The notes below the pieces were generated by a model. It searched no databases and was not told where the DNA came from. It saw only the letters and a list, made by a program, of their open reading frames with translations. The translations under genes were made by a program, and so were the position numbers. A stretch of DNA of 64,000 bases, from the NCBI RefSeq assembly GCF_030814415.1, contig NZ_JAUSVB010000001.1, positions 248,001 through 312,000 on the forward strand. Reading direction: 5' to 3'. Positions 1 to 8,373 of the stretch are shown here, in pieces. The DNA comes from Cellulomonas humilata. GTDB lineage: Bacteria; Actinomycetota; Actinomycetes; Actinomycetales; Cellulomonadaceae. Position 1 is the first letter of the stretch. The number at the start of each line of letters is the position of its first letter.

Positions 1-161
1 GGCAGCTGGACACCGAGACCGGCACGGCCGTGATGGCCCTGATCCGCGCGGTCGTCGAGGCCGAGGGGATGACGGCCATCGTGTCCACGCACGACCCGCT
101 GATGGTGTCGCTGGCCGACCGCGTGATCCACATCGCCGACGGGAAGCTCGTCGACGGCTGA
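1..161 (+). CDS. ABC transporter ATP-binding protein, C-terminal fragment
   Basis: Only the last 52 codons are in the window, read in the frame starting at base 3 and ending in TGA at 159-161. The fragment begins at the D-loop (QLDTETG) and carries the H-loop (STHDP), followed by a typical end (RVIHIADGKLVDG). LDTETG right after Walker B is usual in the MacB/LolD/FtsE-like ATPases that energise lipoprotein or peptide exporters, so this is probably such an exporter ATPase. The Walker A, signature and Walker B motifs lie outside the window, so the subfamily cannot be fixed. The partner permease would be expected upstream. Confidence 0.8.
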   Translation, partial: QLDTETGTAVMALIRAVVEAEGMTAIVSTHDPLMVSLADRVIHIADGKLVDG

Positions 162-167
162 CCCGCG

Positions 168-794
168 TCAGACGGGGCGCAGCACCAGGCGGCCGATCGG
201 GTTGAACCACGACGTCCGGGCGAGCCGCCGTTCGCGGACGACGGACGTACCGGCGCCGAGCGCCGCGGCAACCGACTCCTCCTGCGGGAGCGCCCACCGG
301 ACGTCGTAGACCCACGCCTGCCCGCCGGGTCGCAGCACCCGTCGGACCTCGCGCAGGCCGGCGTCCACGTCGGCCCAGTGGTGCTGGCTGAGCGTGGACA
401 CGACGACGTCGAAGGTGGCGTCGGGCCAGGGCAGCGCCGCGACGTCGGCGACCGTGTAGGTCACGCCCGGGGTCGCGGTCTGCTGCGCCCACGCGATCAT
501 CTCGGGCGCGACGTCGATCCCGTCGACCGCCAGCCCGGGAGCGGACCCGACGATGAGGCGCGGCATCGTCCCGGGGCCGGTGCCGACGTCGAGCACCCGT
601 GCTCCGTCGGGGAGCCGCAGAGTCGTGACGTCGCGGGCCACCCGCCGGTAGAGCCGCGCGGCCAGGCGACCCGAGAGCCGCTCGTACCGCCCCGGGTCGT
701 TCATCGGCCCCATCCCGTGGCCGTGCGGGGTCAGCCGGCGGTGCAGGCGCCCGCGCGAGTGCTGGTGACCGTGGTGGTGGTCGGTGTCGGTCAT
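168..794 (-). CDS. Class I SAM-dependent methyltransferase with His-rich N-terminus
   Basis: A 208-residue Rossmann-fold methyltransferase. Motif I is VLDVGTGPG near residue 67, and the later DVVVSTLSQHHW and LRPGGQAW segments are typical of the UbiE/COQ5-like group (Methyltransf_11). The first 27 residues are full of histidine (DHHHGHQH and more), which suggests metal binding or simply a flexible tail. The ATG start at 794 has a good Shine-Dalgarno (GGGGAGAAG) on the minus strand. The gene is divergent from a MarR regulator, and the 59-bp gap contains two matching inverted repeats, so it is probably the regulator's target. The substrate is unknown; small-molecule detoxification is one possibility. 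Confidence 0.85.
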   Translation of the reverse strand: MTDTDHHHGHQHSRGRLHRRLTPHGHGMGPMNDPGRYERLSGRLAARLYRRVARDVTTLRLPDGARVLDVGTGPGTMPRLIVGSAPGLAVDGIDVAPEMIAWAQQTATPGVTYTVADVAALPWPDATFDVVVSTLSQHHWADVDAGLREVRRVLRPGGQAWVYDVRWALPQEESVAAALGAGTSVVRERRLARTSWFNPIGRLVLRPV

Positions 795-810
795 GGAGCT
801 TCTCCCCTAC

Positions 811-868
811 AGTTGTGCTTTACAACTCTTCCGACGAACAGTAGGCGAAACAGTTGCAGAGCACAACC
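811..868. promoter_or_regulatory. Tandem MarR-type operators in the methyltransferase/marR divergon
   Basis: Two 17-bp sites share the same architecture: AGTTGT-N5-ACAACT at 811-827 (perfect inverted repeat) and AGTTGC-N5-ACAACC at 852-868. Their starts are 41 bp apart, about four helical turns, which puts them on the same DNA face. The second site covers the TTG start of marR and the first lies just upstream of the methyltransferase start. This is what an autoregulating MarR dimer would use to shut off both directions. The assignment to this MarR is inference from position. Confidence 0.65.
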
Positions 869-1324
869 TTCCCCGAGGACGACCTGCGCCGGTTCATCCA
901 GCAGATCGCCCGTTCGAGCGGGTTCCTCGAGTCCGTCCAGCGGTCGCACGAGCACGCCGGGGTCCGGCTGTCGGTCTCGGAGACGTTCGCGCTCGGCGAG
1001 CTGGCGGAGGCGGGCGCCCTCTCGCAGCAGGAGCTGGCCGCCCGGCTCGGCCTCGAGAAGAGCACCGTGAGCCGGCTCGCCGCGGGCATGGAGGAGCGGG
1101 GGTGGCTCAGCCGCGAGCGTGACGCCGACGACCGGCGCCTCTACCGGCTGCAGCTCACCGCCGTCGGGCGCGACGTCGCCGAGCGCGTGGGCGCCGAGCT
1201 CAGCGAGCACCACAGCCGGCTGCTGGCCCGGCTGAGCCACGAGGAGCGGCACGCGCTCGGCGTCGGGCTCGGCGCACTCGTCCGGGAGCTCGACGCCACC
1301 CACCAGGAGCACGGGCACCACTGA
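854..1324 (+). CDS. MarR-family transcriptional regulator
   Basis: A 156-residue winged-helix regulator. The DNA-binding core spans about residues 38-105, with the recognition helix around LEKSTVSRLAAGMEERGW and the wing RERDADDRRLYRLQLT, whose DxRxxR-like segment is typical of MarR. An in-frame TAG at 842-844 limits the start. The first start-like codon after it is TTG at 854, inside the second operator, with only a weak GTAGGCG upstream. It is divergently paired with the methyltransferase and probably represses both genes, released by a small phenolic or oxidant ligand as in the family generally. The TTG start is the least certain point. Confidence 0.85.
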   Translation: MQSTTFPEDDLRRFIQQIARSSGFLESVQRSHEHAGVRLSVSETFALGELAEAGALSQQELAARLGLEKSTVSRLAAGMEERGWLSRERDADDRRLYRLQLTAVGRDVAERVGAELSEHHSRLLARLSHEERHALGVGLGALVRELDATHQEHGHH

Positions 1325-1331
1325 GGCAGCA

Positions 1332-1368
1332 GGACGCCCGGGCCCTCACGCGAGGTGCCCGGGCGTCC
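1332..1368. terminator. Bidirectional terminator between marR and phoH
   Basis: A 12-bp perfect stem (1332-1343 with 1357-1368) is topped by a further CCTC/GAGG stem around an ACGC loop. It sits between two convergent genes. There is no long T-run, as is common in GC-rich actinobacteria. Confidence 0.75.
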
Positions 1369-1377
1369 GGCCGTCGA

Positions 1378-2757
1378 TCAGACCTCGATGCTCTCCAGCA
1401 GCTCGGTCACCAGCGCGGCGACGGGCGAGCGCTCCGAGCGCGTGAGCGTGATGTGCGCGAACAGCGGGTGGCCCTTGAGCGCCTCGATCACGGCGGCGAC
1501 CCCGTCGTGCCGGCCGACCCGCAGGTTGTCGCGCTGGGCCACGTCGTGCGTGAGGACCACACGCGAGCTCTGCCCGATGCGCGACAGCACGGTCAGCAGG
1601 ACGTTGCGCTCGAGGGACTGGGCCTCGTCGACGATGACGAACGCGTCGTGCAGCGAGCGTCCGCGGATGTGGGTGAGCGGCAGGACCTCGAGGATGTCGC
1701 GGTCCATGATCTCCTCGACGACCTCCTTGGACACCAGCGCCCCGAGGGTGTCGAAGACGGCTTGCGCCCAGGGGTTCATCTTCTCGTCGGCGCTGCCGGG
1801 CAGGTAGCCGAGGTCCTGGCCGCCGACCGCGTACAGGGGTCGGAACACCATGACCTTGCGGTGCTGACGACGCTCCAGCACGGCCTCCAGCCCGGCGCAC
1901 AGCGCGAGCGCCGACTTGCCGGTCCCGGCACGCCCGCCGAGCGAGACGATGCCGATCTCCTCGTCGAGCAGCAGGTCGATCGCGATCCGCTGCTCGGCGC
2001 TGCGTCCGTGCAGGCCGAACACGTCCTGGTCGCCGCGGACCAGCTGCACGTGCTTGTCCGCGGTCACCCGGCCCAGCGCCGAGCCGCGCGGGCTGTGCAG
2101 CACCACGCCGGTGTGGCAGATGAGGTCGTTCGGGTTCGGGGTACCCGTGCCGAAGCCGGCGGGCACGTCGGCGAGCGGGATCGTCTCGTGCTCCCACAGG
2201 GTCGACATCTGCTGCTCGGACAGGTCCAGGGCATCCATCCCGGTCCAGCCCGAGTCGACGGCCAGCTCGGCGCGGTATTCCTCGGCGGTCAGCCCCACGG
2301 CCGACGCCTTGACGCGCATGGGCAGGTCCTTGGAGACGACGACCACGTCACGCCCCTCGGCCGCGAGGTTGGCTGCCACGGCGAGGATCCGGGTGTCGTT
2401 GTCGCCGAGCCGGAAGCCGTCCGGCAGCGCGCTGGGATCGGTGTGGTTCAGCTCCACCCGGAGGGTGCCGCCGTCGCTCCCCAGGGGGATGGGGATGTCG
2501 AGGCGGCCGTGCTCGATGCGCAGGTCGTCCAGCATCCGCAGCGCGGACCGGGCGAAGTAGCCGAGCTCGGCGTGGTGCCGCTTGGCCTCGAGCTCCGTGA
2601 TGACGACCACGGGGAGGACCACGTCGTGCTCCGCGAACCGCAGGATCGCCCGCGGGTCTGAGAGGAGCACGGAGGTGTCGAGCACGTGGGTCTTGCGTGA
2701 CTGGTCGAGCCCATCGGTCGTCGTGGACTGGGGGTCGTGCTGCGCCTTGCTGACCAC
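1378..2757 (-). CDS. phoH: PhoH-family ATPase with N-terminal PIN domain (PhoH2 type)
   Basis: A 459-residue two-domain protein. An N-terminal PIN-like RNase domain (about residues 23-150, first acidic motif [11 protein letters not shown]) is followed by a PhoH ATPase domain (about 245-455) with Walker [10 protein letters not shown] near 274-282 and Walker B FVIVDEAQ. PhoH2 proteins of actinobacteria are described as sequence-specific RNA helicase/RNases, sometimes paired with a small antitoxin-like PhoAT; no such partner is seen here. The GTG start at 2757 is preceded by a strong GGAGGGA. A 375-bp gap upstream suggests its own promoter. As I recall, the M. tuberculosis orthologue also lies near the uppS/mca genes. 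Confidence 0.92.
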   Translation of the reverse strand: MVSKAQHDPQSTTTDGLDQSRKTHVLDTSVLLSDPRAILRFAEHDVVLPVVVITELEAKRHHAELGYFARSALRMLDDLRIEHGRLDIPIPLGSDGGTLRVELNHTDPSALPDGFRLGDNDTRILAVAANLAAEGRDVVVVSKDLPMRVKASAVGLTAEEYRAELAVDSGWTGMDALDLSEQQMSTLWEHETIPLADVPAGFGTGTPNPNDLICHTGVVLHSPRGSALGRVTADKHVQLVRGDQDVFGLHGRSAEQRIAIDLLLDEEIGIVSLGGRAGTGKSALALCAGLEAVLERRQHRKVMVFRPLYAVGGQDLGYLPGSADEKMNPWAQAVFDTLGALVSKEVVEEIMDRDILEVLPLTHIRGRSLHDAFVIVDEAQSLERNVLLTVLSRIGQSSRVVLTHDVAQRDNLRVGRHDGVAAVIEALKGHPLFAHITLTRSERSPVAALVTELLESIEV

Positions 2758-3132
2758 GGCAGGCTCCCTCCGGCGCTACGTGCGCCGAGACGGGCACCGG
2801 ACACCGGCGTCCTGCCAGAGCAGGACCACGCACCGACGTACGGCGACGGGACGGGGGCGGTCGGCCCCTCCAGGAACAGAGGGCCGGATCCGGCCCTCCT
2901 CCCGGAGCGGATGCTCCATGGGCTGGCCTCCCGGGGACGGCGGTCGCTGTCCTCTACGGCGGAACATAAGCCCGGCACAGGGCCCCTCCGGGGAGGCACG
3001 CGAAGGTGTTTACACGGTGTTCACGTGGGCATTTCGGGCTCCAGGCGCCCTCGTGGGGCAGAGCCGCAGGTCGGAGCAGCTGAGGACCCCGGAACGACCT
3101 GGACGGCCGTCCGCAGAATTAACCCGAACGAC
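2758..3132. other. 375-bp gene-free leader between uppS and phoH
   Basis: No convincing reading frame. It contains a perfect 20-nt palindrome at 2879-2898 (8-bp stem, GATC loop) that could form a hairpin in a phoH leader, and a less GC-rich patch at about 3005-3045 where a phoH promoter could lie. I could not recognise a clear -35/-10 pair or a known RNA family. Confidence 0.5.
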
Positions 3133-3894
3133 TCACCGTCCGCCGCGTCGCTCCCGCGCCGCGTAGGCGCGGACCGCGCGCAGGAAGTCGACCCGCCGGA
3201 AGTCGGGCCAGTACGCCTCGCAGAAGTAGAACTCGGAGTGCGCGCTCTGCCAGAGCAGGAACCCGCCGAGCCGCTGCTCCCCCGAGGTGCGGATCACGAG
3301 CTCGGGGTCCGGCTGACCCTTCGTGTACAGGTGCTCGGCGATGTGCTCGACGTCGAACGCCTCCGCGAGCTCGTCCAGGCTCGACCCGGCGTCGGCGTGC
3401 TCGCGCAGGAACGACTTCACGGCATCGGCGATCTCCTTGCGCCCGCCGTAGCCGACCGCGACGTTCACGTGCAGGCCGACGACGCCGGCCGTGGCGTCCT
3501 GCGCGGCGACGAGCGCCTTCGCGGTCTGGTCGGGGAGCAGCTCGAGCGCCCCGACGGCCTGGATCCGCCAGCGGCCCGTGGCCGCGAGCGCGGCGACGGC
3601 GTCCTCGATGATCTGCAGCAGCAGCTCGAGCTCGTCGGCGCCGCGGCCGAGGTTGTCCGTGGACAGCATCCACAGGGTGACGACCTCGACCCCGATGTCC
3701 TCGCTCCACTCGAGCAGGTCGGCGATCTTGTCCGCGCCCGCCTGGTGCCCGTGCCGGGTGGACTCCCCCACGCTGCGCGCCCACCGGCGGTTGCCGTCGA
3801 GGATGACACCGACGTGGCGCGGCAGTCCGTCCTTCGGGAGCGACGCCGCCAGCCGGCGTTCGTACAGCCCGTAGAGCGGGTGGGGCAGGCGCAC
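3133..3894 (-). CDS. uppS: Cis-isoprenyl diphosphate synthase (UppS family)
   Basis: A 253-residue cis-prenyltransferase that condenses isopentenyl diphosphate onto an allylic diphosphate. Visible signatures are HVGVILDGNRRWAR (catalytic Asp about residue 33) and the C-terminal RTSGEQRLGGFLLWQ and SEFYF blocks. The start is chosen at GTG 3894, because the AAGGAG lies 5 nt upstream of it; that Shine-Dalgarno overlaps the alternative GTG at 3900. In mycobacteria the homologue next to the hemolysin-III gene makes the short Z,E-farnesyl product, while another makes decaprenyl diphosphate. Which one this is cannot be read from sequence alone. The product feeds the lipid carrier for cell-wall and polysaccharide synthesis. 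Confidence 0.93.
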   Translation of the reverse strand: MRLPHPLYGLYERRLAASLPKDGLPRHVGVILDGNRRWARSVGESTRHGHQAGADKIADLLEWSEDIGVEVVTLWMLSTDNLGRGADELELLLQIIEDAVAALAATGRWRIQAVGALELLPDQTAKALVAAQDATAGVVGLHVNVAVGYGGRKEIADAVKSFLREHADAGSSLDELAEAFDVEHIAEHLYTKGQPDPELVIRTSGEQRLGGFLLWQSAHSEFYFCEAYWPDFRRVDFLRAVRAYAARERRGGR

Positions 3895-4097
3895 GCGCAC
3901 TCCTTGGTCCAGGCGACGGGAACCCGCTCACCGTACTCGCCGGGGGCACCCGGCGGACCCGGTCTCCCCGACCGCGGGACGTCAGCACACGGGACCTTCA
4001 CAGGTCTCGCCGAGACCCGGTCGCGAGGTAGTTTCGGAGGTGTCACCGAGGGCGTCCGTCGACCGCGTCACATCGCCCGCGACACGGTCGACACCCT

Positions 4098-4130
4098 ACC
4101 TACGGTGTCGTAACCTACGGTGTCGTAGGT
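4098..4130. promoter_or_regulatory. 15-bp tandem repeat operator upstream of the hemolysin-III-like gene
   Basis: The 15-mer ACCTACGGTGTCGTA occurs twice head to tail (4098-4112 and 4113-4127). Each copy holds TACG-N4-CGTA, and the second extends to a longer inverted repeat (ACCTAC-N6-GTAGGT, 4113-4130). It ends 26 bp before the ATG of the next gene, the expected place for a repressor operator, most likely of TetR type. The regulator is not next to it. Confidence 0.6.
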
Positions 4131-4156
4131 TTCCGCTGACGAATCGAGTCCGGTCC

Positions 4157-4900
4157 ATGAGCTCCTCCCCCGCGCCCGCCCCAGAACAGCCGGGCGCACA
4201 GGCCGCAGCCTCCTCGGAGGCGGTCGAGCAGGAGCACGACGGGCTGGTCGACCGGGTCGCCGAGTCCGTCAAGCCGCACCTGCGGGGCTGGATCCACGCG
4301 GGCGTCACCCCGTTCGTCCTCGTCGCGTCGATCGTCCTGGTCGTCCTCTCACCGACGCCGCTCGCCAAGTGGTCCACCGCCGTCTTCGGCGTCACCGCCG
4401 TGATGCTCTTCGGCACCAGCGCGGTCTACCACCGGGGCCACTGGTCGCCCAAGGTCGCCGCGGTGCTGCGCCGGCTCGACCACACCAACATCTTCCTCAT
4501 CATCGCCGGCACCTACACGCCGCTGTCGGTGCTGCTGCTCCCCGCCGACACCGCGCGCACGCTGCTGATCGTCGTCTGGTCCGGGGCCCTGGTCGGGCTG
4601 CTCGCGCGCGTGTTCTGGCTCGGCGCGCCCCGCTGGTTCTACGTCCCCGTGTACGTGGCGCTCGGCTGGGTGGCCGTCTGGTTCTTCCCGGAGTTCTACC
4701 GGTCGGGCGGCCTGGCGATCGTGCTGCTCATCGCCGGAGGCGGCCTCGCGTACACGCTCGGCGCCGTGGTGTACGGCACCAAGTGGCCCAACCCGAGCCC
4801 GCGCTGGTTCGGGTTCCACGAGATCTTCCACGTGCTGACGGTGGTCGGGTACGGCTGCCACTACATCGCCGTGTCGATGGCGTCGTACGGGTCGGCCTGA
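4157..4900 (+). CDS. Hemolysin III / PAQR-family membrane protein
   Basis: A 247-residue integral membrane protein with seven probable membrane segments. Family signatures are GTSAVYHRGHW and LDHTNIFLIIAGTYTP in the first half and HEIFHVLTVVGYGCHY near the end. The conserved Asp/His residues of these motifs probably bind a metal in the membrane, as in PAQR receptors. The name hemolysin III is historical and gives no sure function; roles in membrane lipid homeostasis have been proposed. ATG 4157 is chosen because the longer frame upstream runs through the operator repeat. It is divergent from uppS, a pairing I recall from mycobacteria. Confidence 0.88.
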   Translation: MSSSPAPAPEQPGAQAAASSEAVEQEHDGLVDRVAESVKPHLRGWIHAGVTPFVLVASIVLVVLSPTPLAKWSTAVFGVTAVMLFGTSAVYHRGHWSPKVAAVLRRLDHTNIFLIIAGTYTPLSVLLLPADTARTLLIVVWSGALVGLLARVFWLGAPRWFYVPVYVALGWVAVWFFPEFYRSGGLAIVLLIAGGGLAYTLGAVVYGTKWPNPSPRWFGFHEIFHVLTVVGYGCHYIAVSMASYGSA

Positions 4901-4916
4901 CGGCCCGACAGCCCGC

Positions 4917-5750
4917 TCAGGCGACCGGGACCACCGTGTACCGCCGGTTGCCCAGCGACGGGTTCTGCTCCCGCACGCGCAGCAGCGCCGCACCGTCCAC
5001 GTCGACGGTCCGCACCTGCGGCTGCTCGTCCATCTCCAGACCGACGATGCCGTCGGGCGCCACCACCAGCGAGCGCCCGGTGACACCCCTGCCGGCCTGC
5101 CCGACGGCGACCACCGCGGCAGTGTTCTCGATCGCCCGCGCGATCGCGAGCGTCCGCCAGTGCATCGCCTTGAGCTCCCCGGCCGCCCAGGCGGCGGGGA
5201 CGACGAGCACCTGGGCGCCCGCGTCGACCAGCCGGCGCGCCGACTCCGGGAACCGCAGGTCGTAGCAGGTCAGCACCCCGAAGGTCAGGCCGCCGACCTC
5301 GACGACGAGCGGCGGCGCATCGGTCGGACCCGGCACCAGCCGGTCCGACTCCCGGTGGCCGAACGCGTCGTACAGGTGCACCTTGCGGTACACGCCGACC
5401 AGCTCGCCGGTCCCGTCGACGGCCACGACCGCGTTCACCGCGCGGGAGTCGTCACCGTCCGCGGGCAGCGTCGTCCCGGCAAGCACCGCCACCCCGGTGG
5501 CCTTCGCGCGCGTGCGCAGCATGGTCACGAAGGGGCCGTCGAGCGGCTCCGCGTGCTCCGCGCCGACGCCGCGGGGGTCGAACCCCGACGCGTACTCCGG
5601 CAGCACCAGCAGGTCGGCGCTGGCACGGGACGCCGTCTGGAACGCGTCCTCGACCACCTCGCGGTTGGCGGTGTGGTCGTCGCTGACCTGCAGCTGCGCG
5701 ACGGTCACGCGCACGGAGGGCCGCTGCGGCGGCGCCGGGGTGGCGCTCAT
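4917..5750 (-). CDS. Carbon-nitrogen hydrolase (nitrilase superfamily)
   Basis: A 277-residue amidase-fold enzyme with the full Glu-Lys-Cys triad: E52 in LPEYASG, K123 in YRKVHLYDAFG and C162 in TCYDLRFPE. It resembles the Nit/omega-amidase branch, which hydrolyses small amides such as deaminated glutathione or alpha-ketoglutaramate. Its ATG overlaps the stop of the small membrane protein gene (ATGA at 5750-5747), and that gene in turn overlaps mca, so all three are likely translationally coupled. A metabolite-repair role connected to mycothiol is possible but is inference. Confidence 0.9.
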   Translation of the reverse strand: MSATPAPPQRPSVRVTVAQLQVSDDHTANREVVEDAFQTASRASADLLVLPEYASGFDPRGVGAEHAEPLDGPFVTMLRTRAKATGVAVLAGTTLPADGDDSRAVNAVVAVDGTGELVGVYRKVHLYDAFGHRESDRLVPGPTDAPPLVVEVGGLTFGVLTCYDLRFPESARRLVDAGAQVLVVPAAWAAGELKAMHWRTLAIARAIENTAAVVAVGQAGRGVTGRSLVVAPDGIVGLEMDEQPQVRTVDVDGAALLRVREQNPSLGNRRYTVVPVA

Positions 5751-6121
5751 CGGGACGCGCCCGGGTCCTGGGGCTCGTCGTCGGGAAGCACGTCCCGGGG
5801 TGCGACCTCGACGTCCGCGTCGACCTCGAGGTCCGGGCCTCCCGGGCCGGCGTCGACGAACCCCAGGTCCGCGTGCGGGCGGGCCGTGCGGTCGTCGACC
5901 TCGTCGTCAGAAGCGTCGTCGTCGAGCCCGAGCGCCTTGGCGCGGCGGTCGACGATGCGCAGCTGCTTGGTCAGCGAGAGGAACAGGAAGACCACGGCGA
6001 TCGCGAGCGCGAACGTGAACACGAACCCGAGGAACCCCGGCGAGCCCAGCGGCGTGCCGTCGATCGTGACGTCCGACGGCGACGGGCTGGGCGCCGGCAC
6101 GGCGAGGAGCAGGGAGATCAT
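5747..6121 (-). CDS. Small membrane protein with acidic C-terminal tail
   Basis: A 124-residue protein. A short signal-like start and Ser/Pro stretch are followed by one membrane segment (about residues 28-48, [19 protein letters not shown]), a basic stop-transfer patch, and an Asp-rich cytoplasmic tail. It overlaps mca upstream (ATGA 6121-6118) and the nitrilase gene downstream by 4 nt each. A small membrane protein beside mca is also what I recall in mycobacteria. I do not recognise a function; membrane anchoring of partners is one guess. Confidence 0.8.
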   Translation of the reverse strand: MISLLLAVPAPSPSPSDVTIDGTPLGSPGFLGFVFTFALAIAVVFLFLSLTKQLRIVDRRAKALGLDDDASDDEVDDRTARPHADLGFVDAGPGGPDLEVDADVEVAPRDVLPDDEPQDPGASR

Positions 6122-7002
6122 GCGGTCTCGCCCCCACGCAGCCCTGCGAAGAGGTCGTCCTCCGGCAGCGTGACGGGGACGCGCGAGGTCGCGAGCTCGT
6201 ACTCCTCGGTGGGCCACTGGGCGACCTCGAGCTCGCGCGGCACCGCGAAGAAGAACCCGTCCGGGTCGATCTGGGTGGCGTGGGCACGCAGGGCGTCGTC
6301 GCGCTGCGGGAAGAACGCGGAGCACTCGATGTGCGTGGTCACCTCCCGCTCCGGGACCTCGCGGGCCTGGCGGGAGTCGAGCCAGTCGCCGAACGGGGAC
6401 TCGCGGCCGGAGGCGACGATCGCGTCGTGCACCGCCCGCATCCGGGCCAGCGAGAACCCGTGGTTGTAGTAGAGCTTCGACGGCGTCCACGGCTCGGCGA
6501 GCCCGGGGTAGCGCGCCGGGTCGCCGGCTGCCTCGAACGCCTCCGCCGACACGCGGTGGCACATGATGTGGTCCGGGTGCGGGTAGCCGCCCGACGGGTC
6601 GTACGTGGTGATCACGTGGGGCCGGAACTCGCGGACCAGCTCCACCAGGGGGGCCGACGCCTCCTCGAGCGGGACGAGCGCGAAGCACCCCTCCGGCAAC
6701 GGCGGCAGCGGGTCGCCCTCGGGCAGCCCGGAGTCGACGAAGCCCAGCCAGCGGTGCTGGACCCCGAGCGCGGCGGCCGCGGCAGCCATCTCGTGCTTGC
6801 GGTACTCCCGCATGCCGTCCAGACCGCCCTCGACCGCGGGGTGCTGCGGGTTGAGCACGTCGCCGCGCTCACCGCCCGTGCACGACACGACGAGGACCTC
6901 GACGCCCTCGGCGGCGTACTTCGCCGTGGTCGCGGCGCCCTTGCTCGACTCGTCGTCGGGGTGGGCGTGCACCGCCATCAGGCGCAGCCGCTCTCCGGTC
7001 AC
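6118..7002 (-). CDS. mca: Mycothiol S-conjugate amidase
   Basis: A 294-residue LmbE-fold zinc amidase that cleaves mycothiol conjugates of electrophiles into a mercapturic acid and GlcN-inositol, the key detoxification step in mycothiol-using bacteria. Motifs: AHPDDE at residues 13-18 (zinc ligands H14 and D17), TGGERGD, and [16 protein letters not shown] with further zinc ligands. The GTG start at 7002 has a GGGAGG 7 nt upstream; the reading frame extends further but without ribosome-site support. The length fits Mca better than the paralogue MshB. It is first gene of a three-gene coupled operon and divergent from the DUF4307 gene. Confidence 0.93.
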   Translation of the reverse strand: MTGERLRLMAVHAHPDDESSKGAATTAKYAAEGVEVLVVSCTGGERGDVLNPQHPAVEGGLDGMREYRKHEMAAAAAALGVQHRWLGFVDSGLPEGDPLPPLPEGCFALVPLEEASAPLVELVREFRPHVITTYDPSGGYPHPDHIMCHRVSAEAFEAAGDPARYPGLAEPWTPSKLYYNHGFSLARMRAVHDAIVASGRESPFGDWLDSRQAREVPEREVTTHIECSAFFPQRDDALRAHATQIDPDGFFFAVPRELEVAQWPTEEYELATSRVPVTLPEDDLFAGLRGGETA

Positions 7003-7136
7003 CTCGGGCCTCCCGTCGGTCGCCCGCCGGGACCGCGGAGTCGCGGTCCGCTCGGCACGGGCGGGTGGTTGGACGAGAGACAATGATCGCTCACGCGGCA
7101 GCCACGTCGCGCCATCCCACGAGCACGAGGAGCTTC

Positions 7137-7550
7137 GTGACCGAGTCGCCCGCCACCCGACCGCCTGCTGGTCGGTACGGTCCCGAGCCGACCGCACGGT
7201 CCGCCCGGCGCGGGCGCGTCGGGATCGTGGTGGCCGCCGTCGTCGGGCTCGCCGTCGTCGTCTGGATCGGCCTCTCCATGGCGGGCGAGCCGGTGTCGTA
7301 CAAGGACGTCGGCTTCCACGTCGACGGGTCCCGCTCGGTCGACGTGACCTTCGAGGTGACCAAGCCCAAGGAGTCGACGGTGACCTGTACGGTCACGGCG
7401 CTCTCGGAGTCCTACGCCGAGGTCGGGGTCCGCACGGTCGAGGTGGGCCCGGCGGAAGCGGCTACCCGGCGCGTCACCGTCCCCGTGCAGACCACCGAGC
7501 TCGCGGTGACCGGGATCGTGGACTCCTGCGAGCTGGTCGAGGGGTCCTGA
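7137..7550 (+). CDS. DUF4307 family membrane-anchored protein
   Basis: A 137-residue protein with one N-terminal membrane helix (about residues 27-48, [19 protein letters not shown]) and an extracytoplasmic beta-rich domain containing DVTFEV and [10 protein letters not shown]. There are two Cys, in TVTCTV and DSCELV, that could pair. The position between mca and greA and the topology match the actinobacterial DUF4307 family, whose function is unknown. GTG 7137 is chosen because GAGGAG lies 7 nt upstream. Confidence 0.82.
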   Translation: MTESPATRPPAGRYGPEPTARSARRGRVGIVVAAVVGLAVVVWIGLSMAGEPVSYKDVGFHVDGSRSVDVTFEVTKPKESTVTCTVTALSESYAEVGVRTVEVGPAEAATRRVTVPVQTTELAVTGIVDSCELVEGS

Positions 7551-7826
7551 CCGGTCTGGGACGTGCACGGCCGTTCTGCAGGCCGCTGAGCGGGTGATCT
7601 CGGGGTTCCGTCGGCCCCGCCTTGCTATCCTGTTCGTTTCAACGCCGCCCCGGTCCGGCGCCACCACGGGTCCATTCGACCGAGAGGGAACGGCGGAGCA
7701 CCCCTCAGTACCCGCTATCCGGACGCGTCCGCAGGATGCGTCCGGCCGATCGGACTGCCGAGCGCTGGCCCCCCGGCCCGCGCGGACGTCGGCCCGTCCG
7801 GCACACACGTCAGGAAAGGAGCGATC
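7551..7826 (+). promoter_or_regulatory. greA promoter and long leader
   Basis: 276 bp without a gene. An extended -10 element (TGC-TATCCT, -10 at 7626-7631) is visible, giving a leader of about 190 nt before greA; the -35 is weak. A strong AGGAAAGGAG precedes the greA start. Confidence 0.5.
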
Positions 7827-8312
7827 GTGACCGATACGACTGCGGCCACATGGTTGACCCAGGAGGCCTACGACCGCCTCACGGCCGAGCTCGCACACCT
7901 CGAAGGTGAGGGCAGCGCGGAGGTCATCGAACGCATCGCCGCTGCGCGCGACGAAGGCGACCTCAAGGAGAACGGCGGCTACCACGCCGCTCGCGAGGAG
8001 CAGGCCAAGCAGGCCGCCCGCATCCGCGAGCTGAAGGAGAAGCTGCGCAACGTCCAGATCGGGACGCCCCCGGACAACGGGATCGTCGAGCCCGGCATGG
8101 TCGTGACGGCCCTCGTGGCCGGCGACGAGATGGTCTTCCTGCTCGGCTCGCGCGAGATCGCCGGGACCTCCGACATCGAGGTCTTCTCGCCGACGTCGCC
8201 GCTGGGTGCCGCCATCAACGGCACCAAGATCGGCGACTCGACCTCGTACACCGCGCCGAACGGGCGTGAGATCCAGGTCGAGATCACCGACGCGAAGCCC
8301 TTCGCGGGCTGA
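7827..8312 (+). CDS. greA: Transcription elongation factor GreA
   Basis: A 161-residue factor, the usual length. The N-terminal coiled-coil (about residues 15-85) has the acidic tip seen as AARDEGDLKENGGYHAARE, which reaches the RNA polymerase active site and stimulates cleavage of backtracked RNA. The C-terminal FKBP-like domain (about 90-158) ends in GREIQVEI. The GTG start has a strong ribosome site 6 nt upstream. Followed by an excellent terminator; monocistronic. Confidence 0.96.
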   Translation: MTDTTAATWLTQEAYDRLTAELAHLEGEGSAEVIERIAAARDEGDLKENGGYHAAREEQAKQAARIRELKEKLRNVQIGTPPDNGIVEPGMVVTALVAGDEMVFLLGSREIAGTSDIEVFSPTSPLGAAINGTKIGDSTSYTAPNGREIQVEITDAKPFAG

Positions 8313-8323
8313 CACCAGCCGCA

Positions 8324-8362
8324 CGACGAGGCGCCACCCCTTCCGGGGGTGGCGCCTCGTCG
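8324..8362. terminator. Strong terminator between greA and ilvA
   Basis: A 17-bp perfect stem (8324-8340 with 8346-8362) with a 5-nt loop, followed by CCGTTTCC. It lies between convergent genes and can serve both. Confidence 0.85.
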
Positions 8363-8373
8363 CCGTTTCCGGC

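Noticed and set aside
2879..2898. Rho-independent terminator of uppS
   Set aside because: It lies 235 bp from the uppS stop with a tight 4-nt loop and no T-run; a leader hairpin is equally likely.
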